DNA of 18,716 bases, taken from an uncultured Collinsella sp. (GTDB lineage: Bacteria > Actinomycetota > Coriobacteriia > Coriobacteriales > Coriobacteriaceae). The stretch spans positions 1-18,716 of the forward strand of contig URHQ01000042.1 in assembly GCA_900547655.1 (NCBI GenBank), given 5' to 3'. Shown piece by piece: positions 6,026-12,275 of this stretch. Made by a program: the position numbers and the translations under genes. Positions within the stretch are counted from its first letter, which is position 1. Every line of letters starts with the position of its first letter. Under the pieces are notes generated by a model. The model had not been told where the DNA came from. It was given only the letters and a program-made list of their open reading frames with translations, and ran no database searches.

Positions 6026-7492
6026 ATGAACGAAAACGAGCTGACCGGTCTGCTCGAGTCTTTAAGGCGTATGGGCTCGGATGATCTTAACGTCGAAGTG
6101 AAGGAGAGCGCCACGACGCTTTCCCGCGATGTGTGGGAAACGGTGAGCGCATTCGCGAACACTGCCGGCGGAATCATCGTGCTCGGAGTGAGTGAGCGCG
6201 CAGGTTTTGTCCCGGTTGAGAACTTCGAGACCGAGAAAGTGCTCAACCAATTTGTGTCAGGCATGGGTGATGCGGGCGGTCGAGGAAAGCTGGCCAATCC
6301 GCCTAAATACACGATCGAGCGAGTGGAGCTTCAGGACGTCATCGTTCTCGTCATTACGATTGAGGAGCTCGATCCGTCGAGCAAGCCCTGCTATGTCATA
6401 GAGCGGGGCGCCCAGGGCGGCAGCTACAAGCGCATCGATGACAAAGATGTGCCGCTTTCATCGACCGAGGTGCTCGCATTGGCGTCATACGGTCGAGCGA
6501 CTCCGAGCGATCGGGACGCGGTGGCGGGTGCGGGCGCGGACAATCTCGACGAGACGCTGGTCGACCGTACGATAGATCGGGCTTTCTCGTTGACGCCCCG
6601 GGCAATGCGCGGCGCGCCGGACAAACAAACGAAGCTGGAGCGCCTAAATATCCTTGATTCCCAGGGCAATGTCACCAAGGCTGGACTCCTAGTTGCGGGC
6701 ACCTACCCTCAGCAGTTCTATCCCAAGCTCTTCATTGACGTGGCTGTCCATGCGGGAACTCAGAAGGGCATGGCGGGGTCGCTGAGGTTCATGGACCGCA
6801 CAATCTGTGAGGGAACGTTGGGCGAGATGATCTCGGATGCCGTCGCAGCCGTCGCCAAGAATTTGCGGCGAACCTCGACCGTCCAAGGCGTCGCGCGTGT
6901 CGACTCGCTTGAGATTCCCGAGGAGGTTCTGCGCGAGGCAATCGCCAACGCCGTAATCCATCGAGAATACGGGGATCGGTTCTGTGGACAATCGATTGCC
7001 GTCGACGTCTTTGATGATCGTGTCGAGGTGACAAATCCTGGCGGCCTTTACGGGGGAAAGACTCGCGAGAACTTGTTTGACGGCAGCTCCCGATGCCGTA
7101 ACGCGACGCTTGTGAAGCTCATGTCGATTGTCCCGCTGCCGGATGGCGCAGGTTCGCCGGCTGAGGGCAATGGCTCGGGCATCCCGATGATGATCGATGC
7201 CATGCGCGCGCATGGTCTGGCCGGGCCCCTGTTCTGCCCGGGATTCGATCGGTTCAAGGTCGTACTTTACCGTTCAAAGATCGAGCCGGTCGATCATGGC
7301 GGGGGCTTAATTGTGACGGCACTCAAACACTACGGCGAGCTGGGGACGCGCGAGCTGGCAGAGCACACAGGGCTCACAATTTCCCAGGTTAGGTCGCGCG
7401 TCAACGCGCTCATTGCTCAAGGCGAGCTTGAGCCCACGGCGCCGGCGACGAGCCGCAACCGCAAGTATCGACTGTCGGAGCGCGTGGGATAG
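6026..7492 (+). CDS. AlbA_2 (Schlafen-type) / HATPase_c_4 / winged-helix protein
   Basis: A 488-residue protein of the family often named 'ATP-binding protein' or 'putative transcriptional regulator'. Domains in order: AlbA_2 nucleic-acid-binding domain at about 15-155, with VEVKES at 23-28 and the signature SAFANTAGGIIVLGV at 41-55; a GHKL-type HATPase_c_4 domain at about 295-400, with N-box EAIANAVIHREY (about 304-315), VTNPGGL (about 335-341) and GNGSGI (about 380); and a C-terminal winged helix from about 425 (IVTALKHYGELGTRELAEHTGL). The ATG at 6026 is preferred to GTG at 6020 because AAAGGA lies seven bases before it. The physiological role of this architecture is poorly defined; regulation and phage defence have both been proposed for relatives. 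Its long repeat-rich leader suggests self-regulation. G+C is visibly lower than in the flanking housekeeping genes. Confidence 0.9.
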   Translation: MNENELTGLLESLRRMGSDDLNVEVKESATTLSRDVWETVSAFANTAGGIIVLGVSERAGFVPVENFETEKVLNQFVSGMGDAGGRGKLANPPKYTIERVELQDVIVLVITIEELDPSSKPCYVIERGAQGGSYKRIDDKDVPLSSTEVLALASYGRATPSDRDAVAGAGADNLDETLVDRTIDRAFSLTPRAMRGAPDKQTKLERLNILDSQGNVTKAGLLVAGTYPQQFYPKLFIDVAVHAGTQKGMAGSLRFMDRTICEGTLGEMISDAVAAVAKNLRRTSTVQGVARVDSLEIPEEVLREAIANAVIHREYGDRFCGQSIAVDVFDDRVEVTNPGGLYGGKTRENLFDGSSRCRNATLVKLMSIVPLPDGAGSPAEGNGSGIPMMIDAMRAHGLAGPLFCPGFDRFKVVLYRSKIEPVDHGGGLIVTALKHYGELGTRELAEHTGLTISQVRSRVNALIAQGELEPTAPATSRNRKYRLSERVG

Positions 7493-7498
7493 ATGCGT

Positions 7499-7545
7499 TA
7501 GTGGACGAGGCGACCCAATAATCGACCCTCGATTGGCGTCCATTA
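7499..7545. terminator. Weak hairpin between convergent genes
   Basis: TGGACG (7502-7507) pairs with CGTCCA (7537-7542), with an inner AATCGA/TCGATT hairpin (7520-7534). It sits between the AlbA_2 gene and the convergent 163-residue gene, where a two-way terminator would be expected. There is no T-run on either side, so the call is weak. Confidence 0.3.
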
Positions 7546-7592
7546 AGGTAAAGCGGTTGTTGCCCAGTCGACGGTGATGCTAAAGACTCGGC

Positions 7593-8084
7593 TTACGCCG
7601 GCATGGCCCCGAACCCGTCTATCAGGAACAGCCTAAGAACCAGCTTGATGACATTTCCCGGTTTGACTTCTGCCGCGTCAAAGACGTGGCGCTCGGCGAG
7701 CTCGCTGCAGTATGCATAGATGTCGCGGATAAGGTCCGCGCCCGAGAGCGTAAACATGTAGCCTGCGTCCGAAAGCGCATTGGGCGCGGCAGGCAACTTG
7801 GCCATGTGGCAGAACGTTTGCAGGTCGGGCGCCATAACGTTCTGGTAGTCGAGGTGGCCGTTGGCATCCTGCGCGGCAACCTCCAATTGGCGCACAAAAT
7901 CCAGCGCCGCCGCTAACACAAAGCTCGGCGTAGGCGCATTGACGTCCTGAGTGGTCGCCACAAGCCTGCCCGCCGCCTGCGTGACAAGCCAAGCGACCTC
8001 GCGCTGGCAACGCACGGCCTTGCGCGTAACCGGCTTGATGGACGAAGAAGAAACGCTTCCCTTAGGCGGATTCGAAACAGCCAC
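7593..8084 (-). CDS. Unrecognised 163-residue protein
   Basis: I do not recognise a family. The protein looks soluble and mostly helical, with no signal peptide or membrane span, and has a polar Ser-rich start (about residues 2-18). Residues about 20-80 (AVRCQREVAWLVTQAAGRLV, then TPSFVLAAALDFVRQLEVAAQDANG) and 110-160 (SGADLIRDIYAYCSELAERH) read as amphipathic helices. The start is GTG at 8084: GGGAGG lies five bases upstream on the minus strand and no ATG offers a better site. It converges with the AlbA_2 gene and diverges from the HNH gene across 215 bases. It is credible as a gene because of the good ribosome site, uninterrupted frame and G/C-biased third positions. A lineage-specific conserved hypothetical is the likeliest description. 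Confidence 0.75.
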   Translation of the reverse strand: MAVSNPPKGSVSSSSIKPVTRKAVRCQREVAWLVTQAAGRLVATTQDVNAPTPSFVLAAALDFVRQLEVAAQDANGHLDYQNVMAPDLQTFCHMAKLPAAPNALSDAGYMFTLSGADLIRDIYAYCSELAERHVFDAAEVKPGNVIKLVLRLFLIDGFGAMPA

Positions 8085-8299
8085 AAGAACCTCCCATGAA
8101 CGACCCGGCCCAACAAGCCCGGATGAAACACGTGCTACATCAGTATACAGGGAAGTGGGGTAGCGGGGTACAAGCGCGCCAGCGGCAAACCGAGAGCATC
8201 AACGATGTGCCGATCGCGGAATGAGATCTCGTAATAATTGACTCTCGGCCATATTATTGAGGGGCATGACTCGCGTTCGTATGGTTGTAGGTGCTGGCG

Positions 8300-9382
8300 A
8301 TGAACGACATTGACCTTGCTGTTCCGTTGATGGATGGACCAAGCTATGACCGCGCCTGCAGTCTCGTGCCTTCCGAATACGTTGAGGCATGGGAGTGGTT
8401 TCTGGGTGAGGAACAGCGCGGCGGCGTTTGGACCAGCCTTCCGCACCACACCAAGGAAGATAGTCCTCAGTATCAGTACCGTTTGAGAATTGGCTCGGAC
8501 TTCTTTCCCGTAACGCGGGATTCAGGGATCTTCTGGCCGGGCCAGGATCGGGTGAAGCAAGATCCCAATAAGATCTTTGCGCTTTCGGTCCATAACTCTA
8601 AAAAGAGCTTCTACACCGATGTGCCTCCGCTCTATTTGGATGACGGTACGTGGGTCATTAAGTATTCGGTCCAAGCGCCAGGAGCCGTTGGTTCTCGAGA
8701 CCAGAATTACAACCGTAAAATGCTCAACTGCATGGAATGTGGCGTCCCAGTCGGAGTCATATTTGCAACCGAGGTGGGCTATAAGGTGCTCGGCCTTGCG
8801 TTTGTTGAGCGGTTCGAGCCCGAAAATGGATGGTTTGTTCTGCACGGTCCTGTTCATAAAGGCGGACCGGACCCTCGTTTTGCGCCCGACATGAGTTATC
8901 TGAAGCACATACCCGTCGATATTGAGTTTGCCGGACAGGGTGCGACCGACGACGAAAAGGTCCGCTATGCGTTAAGGCGCGAGCGATTGGGGCAGCAATG
9001 GTTCCGCAAGCAGCTCGTTGCCGCCTATGATGGCCGTTGCGCGGTGTCGGACTGCGGCGTCAGTGAAGCTCTGGAGGCTGCACATATCGAGAATTACTCG
9101 GGACCCAAATCGCAGGTTGCCAGCAACGGTATTCTGCTTCGGCGCGATCTTCATTCCCTATTTGATGCTCACCTGATTTCGTTTGAGCCTGTTTGCGGCG
9201 AATATCGGCTGTGCGGATCGTACCTGCTGGATAAGACCGACTACGCTTCCTTTGCGGGTGCGACGCTAAGGCAGCCGGATGAGCGTCAGTGGCGACCCGA
9301 TACGGTGTTTCTTGAGGCCCATCGCATTGAGTTCGATCGCTCGGAAAAGAAGCGTGAAAAGGCGGGGCTTCTGCCGTATTAG
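8300..9382 (+). CDS. HNH endonuclease with N-terminal domain of possible PUA/SRA type
   Basis: The C-terminal third (about 225-300) is a clear HNH_2-type nuclease: FRKQLVAAYDGRCAVSDC with Cys247 and Cys252, then EAAHIENY (His262), SNGILLRRDLHSLFD (Asn276, His285). The preceding region (about 55-210) includes DDGTWVIKYSVQ and CMECGVPVGVIF, which resembles the N-terminal domains of modification-dependent nucleases of the McrA group; I cannot prove this by eye. The likely activity is metal-dependent DNA cleavage, possibly of modified DNA. No methyltransferase is nearby, which fits type IV rather than type II restriction. ATG at 8300 is chosen over GTG at 8291; the ribosome site (TAGGTG) is weak, so the start is uncertain. 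The gene is 360 residues long, lower in G+C than its neighbours, and appears to be transcribed alone. Confidence 0.85.
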   Translation: MNDIDLAVPLMDGPSYDRACSLVPSEYVEAWEWFLGEEQRGGVWTSLPHHTKEDSPQYQYRLRIGSDFFPVTRDSGIFWPGQDRVKQDPNKIFALSVHNSKKSFYTDVPPLYLDDGTWVIKYSVQAPGAVGSRDQNYNRKMLNCMECGVPVGVIFATEVGYKVLGLAFVERFEPENGWFVLHGPVHKGGPDPRFAPDMSYLKHIPVDIEFAGQGATDDEKVRYALRRERLGQQWFRKQLVAAYDGRCAVSDCGVSEALEAAHIENYSGPKSQVASNGILLRRDLHSLFDAHLISFEPVCGEYRLCGSYLLDKTDYASFAGATLRQPDERQWRPDTVFLEAHRIEFDRSEKKREKAGLLPY

Positions 9383-9504
9383 CGTATTTGGCTTTGGCAT
9401 TCTTTGACGATCGTGTTGTTTGATCGGATCGCGTGGCGATGCAATCTCGCGCACGCCCGCCGGTGCATGCTCTTCCTGATTTGTATAGCGAGAGGGGAGC
9501 GTAT

Positions 9505-9789
9505 ATGAGCTGGCGAGGCGATATTGCGATGGGGAAGTACGGAAAACTGCCGTGTGCCCTTATAGACAACAATTTGTTTCCGAGCGTAGAGGTTGATTGC
9601 GCGTCGTTTGTCGTCACCTGCCCTTGCTGCGGCTCGCAAATACCGTGTCTCGACATTCGGTTTATCGATGCGCGCGACAGACTCAGCGACGAAGTGAGAA
9701 AACGGACAGGCGTTCATATGCCGGTGTATCCGGAGAAATGCCCTGTTTGTGGCCTCGATATCGTGTACGACGCCGGCGACGAGGGATAG
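9505..9789 (+). CDS. Small zinc-ribbon protein, function unknown
   Basis: A 94-residue soluble protein with two cysteine knuckles: CPCCGSQIPC at about residues 38-47 and CPVCGLD at about 79-85, spaced like a zinc ribbon. I start it at MSWRGDIAMG (9505) because AGGGGAG lies about five bases upstream; an in-frame start at 9433 has no ribosome site and adds an unconvincing Arg/Pro-rich stretch. It follows the HNH gene by 122 bases on the same strand and converges with the DUF5710 gene. No catalytic motif is seen; a nucleic-acid or protein-binding adaptor is possible but not shown. Confidence 0.72.
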   Translation: MSWRGDIAMGKYGKLPCALIDNNLFPSVEVDCASFVVTCPCCGSQIPCLDIRFIDARDRLSDEVRKRTGVHMPVYPEKCPVCGLDIVYDAGDEG

Positions 9790-9826
9790 GTGATGCGGAG
9801 GAGTTGGCTGTGAGTGTCTTTTGCCT

Positions 9827-10513
9827 CTACAAATAAATCCCCTCACCGAGTTGCTTGTGGAACTCGGCGTGATGGTCGCGTGCCCAGGTAAAGAGCGCCT
9901 GGTCAAAGTCGGTACGCGTGACCGGGACGCCAAAGACGCCGGCAACTTCGACGCGTATAAACTCCAGTGCCGGCAGCTTGTTGATGGCAGTGAGGGCAAA
10001 CGGGGACGAGGGCTCCTCGAACAGATAGCGGCTGCCTTGCAGCGCGTCGCAACTGGTGCACGTGTTGCCGAGCGACGGGGCTTTGGAGGCTCGCGCGCCT
10101 ACGGGCTTGTAGCCGCAGCGCTTATGAAGGTAGTCGCGGATCTCGCCCGGTACGCAGCCAAGAGCGGGCACGATGGCGAGTGCGTTGGCGTTGGCCGTGT
10201 CGATGGCAATGTACCCGGCTTCGTTGCGCGCGTGCGCGATGGCGATGCTCTCGTCGTTATCGGTTCGATAGGGAATGCCGAAGGCTGCGACCGAGGTCTC
10301 TTTGTGACACTTCCAGCACTCGCGCTTGCCCAGTACTAGATATATATACGGCGCTGAGGGGTCGGATCGGTCAACACCGGGCAGCCACTCGGCAAAGGGC
10401 TCGGGGTTGACGCCGCTGGGTACATACCAGATCTTCTTGGTCCGGTCCCATTTGGCGCCCAGCGCCTTGGCTTCTTCTTTGTGCGAAAAGGGGACATCGA
10501 GCTCGGTGCGCAT
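9827..10513 (-). CDS. DUF5710-domain protein with two CxxC knuckles
   Basis: The first 45 residues (MRTELDVPFSHKEEAKALGAK followed by WDRTKKIWYVPSGVNPEPF) match the DUF5710 pattern, a small domain often found at the ends of DNA-processing proteins such as mobile-element primases and topoisomerases. The rest, about 180 residues, carries CWKC at 66-69 and CTSC at 152-155, far enough apart to form one split zinc site, and is otherwise unrecognised. The start at 10513 is fixed by AAGGAG five bases before that ATG; the longer frame to 10549 has no ribosome site. A role in nucleic-acid handling is only suggested by the domain. No operon partner. Confidence 0.8.
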   Translation of the reverse strand: MRTELDVPFSHKEEAKALGAKWDRTKKIWYVPSGVNPEPFAEWLPGVDRSDPSAPYIYLVLGKRECWKCHKETSVAAFGIPYRTDNDESIAIAHARNEAGYIAIDTANANALAIVPALGCVPGEIRDYLHKRCGYKPVGARASKAPSLGNTCTSCDALQGSRYLFEEPSSPFALTAINKLPALEFIRVEVAGVFGVPVTRTDFDQALFTWARDHHAEFHKQLGEGIYL

Positions 10514-10694
10514 GGCGGCTCCTTGGTGCTGCAGGTGCAAGTGGCTCAAGGATACCGCAGGGCGCAGACATCGCGGCGTTTTGCTGAGAAGTTGCGGTGC
10601 GGACTGATTGGTTATGCCGATGAATAGATCGGCAAGTAGATGGTCGGCTTTTGGCTAGTTGGGCGGTTGGAGCTGCCAGCTGATTTGGCGACAT

Positions 10695-10731
10695 AAAACA
10701 AAACAGCCCAGAGGACATAGCCTCTGAGCTG
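10695..10731 (-). terminator. Rho-independent terminator of tRNA-Val
   Basis: On the minus strand CAGCTCAGAGG (10731-10721) pairs with CCTCTGGGCTG (10714-10704) around a 6-base loop, with one G-U pair, followed by TTTTGTTTT. It begins nine bases after the CCA end of the tRNA gene. Confidence 0.9.
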
Positions 10732-10739
10732 CGAACATT

Positions 10740-10814
10740 TGGTGGGCGTTAGAAGATTTGAACTTCTGACCTCTTCCGTGTCAGGGAAGCGCTCTCCCCC
10801 TGAGCTAAACGCCC
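10740..10814 (-). tRNA. tRNA-Val, anticodon GAC, CCA encoded
   Basis: The minus-strand sequence folds as a 75-base cloverleaf including CCA: acceptor GGGCGTT/AACGCCC, D arm GCTC/GAGC, anticodon stem CTTCC/GGAAG around loop CTGACAC, T arm AGAAG-TTCAAAT-CTTCT, discriminator A and encoded CCA (10742-10740). The anticodon GAC reads GUC and GUU valine codons. It has its own promoter and terminator, so it is a single-gene transcription unit. Confidence 0.96.
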
Positions 10815-10843
10815 GATCAAGGGTGCGCAAGCGCGCAAGGGAT

Positions 10844-10872
10844 AATATAACGGAGCCTGAACTCGGTGGCAA
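10844..10872 (-). promoter_or_regulatory. Promoter of tRNA-Val
   Basis: On the minus strand TTGCCA (10872-10867) and TATATT (10849-10844) have the optimal 17-base spacing and lie about 30 bases before the tRNA 5' end. This is the best sigma-70-type promoter in the window. Confidence 0.75.
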
Positions 10873-11103
10873 GAACATTTTTAAAAATCGCTTACATTGT
10901 GGAATTCGGGGGCTTTGTCGCATCCATTTCAAAAGAGCCTGCTGCCGCGATTTGGCTGTCGCATAATGCAAGGCCATTGCGGTATCGAGCTATGGAAAGA
11001 CGCCTGCGGAATTGTCCTACCGATAAGCGGACAAGCCTCCAGCTGGTGACTTCGCCGTGGTAAGGTAAGCCGAATTGTTTCCAGGCTGTTTCGGGGGAGT
11101 GGA

Positions 11104-12126
11104 ATGAGCAAAGAGTGTGTCGAGCAGGTCGAAGGCGCAGGGGCTTCGGTGCCGATGACCGATATATCGAACATTGATGTGCCCGAGGGCACCGACGAGC
11201 TCAGCCGCAACACCCGTCGCGCATGGCGCGACCGCCTGAACAGCGCTTCGACGCGCAAGATGATCACGGGCGTCTTGGCTACGCTGGTGGGCGGTTCGTT
11301 TTGGGGCTTCTCGGGCACCAGCGCGAGTTTTTTGTTCGATACCTACCATGTCGATACGCTGTGGCTTATGAGCGTGCGTCAGATTCTCGCCGGCCTGCTC
11401 TTTATGGCTGTGGTTGTCACGCGCGACCGCGCACGCCTGGTCAAGCTTTGGACGACGCCCGCTGATCGCAAGCAGCTGCTGCTCTTTACCGCTTTTGGCC
11501 TGCTGTTCAACCAGTTTTGCTATCTTTCGGCCGTGCGCCTGACGAACGCCGGAACCGCGACGGTGCTCCAGTGCCTGCAGCTCGTTATCATCATGGGCTA
11601 CGCCTGCGTGACCGATCGCCGTATGCCGCGTACTCGCGAAGTCATCGGCATTGGCCTGGCTCTGGGTGGAACCTTTTTAATCGCCACCGGCGGCGACCCC
11701 ACCAGCCTGAATATCTCGCCGCTTGGCCTGGCAGCAGGTCTTATGTGTGCGGTCAGCGCCGCGTGTATGGCGGTGATTCCCGCCAAGATCCTGCCCGAAT
11801 ACGGCAGCCCCATCGTCACGGGCTCGGCAATGCTCACGGCGGGCGTGGTCTCGTGCGTCTTCGTGCAGCCCTGGGCGCATATGCCGGCGCTCGACGCTGC
11901 CGGCATCGAGGCGCTCGCGGTGTTCGTGGTTATCGGCTCGTTTTTTGCTTACATGCTTTATATGCAGGGCGTTAAGGACATCGGCTCGGTGCGCGCGAGC
12001 CTCATCGGAACTGTGGAGCCGGTTTCGGCGACCATCACCAGCGCCGTTATGCTGGGGACGGTGTTTTTGCCGACCGACCTTATCGGCTTTGTCATGATCA
12101 TCGTGATGATGTTCCTCACGGTGTAG
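11104..12126 (+). CDS. EamA/DMT-superfamily transporter
   Basis: Integral membrane protein of 340 residues with about ten membrane spans, arranged as two EamA repeats (roughly 53-190 and 200-338). Members export or import small metabolites such as amino acids or sugars; substrate cannot be read from sequence. Family features include GGSFWGFSGT in the first span, the RQILAGLLF arginine segment, RLTNAGTATVLQCL ending the first half, and GSVRASLIGTVEPVSA in the second half, which corresponds to the common 'a.a.l..leP' EamA signature. An unusually long hydrophilic N-terminus (1-52) precedes span 1. The start ATG is preceded by GGGGGAG. The protein stops directly after the last span (MIIVMMFLTV). 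It is flanked by a divergent tRNA gene and followed by 149 bases without a clear terminator. Confidence 0.92.
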   Translation: MSKECVEQVEGAGASVPMTDISNIDVPEGTDELSRNTRRAWRDRLNSASTRKMITGVLATLVGGSFWGFSGTSASFLFDTYHVDTLWLMSVRQILAGLLFMAVVVTRDRARLVKLWTTPADRKQLLLFTAFGLLFNQFCYLSAVRLTNAGTATVLQCLQLVIIMGYACVTDRRMPRTREVIGIGLALGGTFLIATGGDPTSLNISPLGLAAGLMCAVSAACMAVIPAKILPEYGSPIVTGSAMLTAGVVSCVFVQPWAHMPALDAAGIEALAVFVVIGSFFAYMLYMQGVKDIGSVRASLIGTVEPVSATITSAVMLGTVFLPTDLIGFVMIIVMMFLTV

Positions 12127-12275
12127 CTAGCGCCGCTGCCAAGACGGAAAAGGTGTTGTGCCGCATTTTCGCCAATTGATGTCCGTGTCTGGAGTTTAGC
12201 TGTCGATGCTCAAAATGCCATAAACTAGTAACGTTATGGACTTTTTCATTGCGACTCAATTGCGAGGATTTCTTT

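Noticed and set aside
8238..8257. TTGACT with TATTAT as a promoter for the HNH gene
   Set aside because: The spacing is only eight bases; no other good -35 fits.
9813..9836. Eight-residue GTG-initiated mini-frame
   Set aside because: There is a purine-rich stretch upstream, but nothing else supports translation and it overlaps the end of the convergent gene.
11012..11034. TTGTCC/GGACAA inverted repeat upstream of the EamA gene
   Set aside because: Only six base pairs with an 11-base loop; expected by chance in intergenic DNA of this length.
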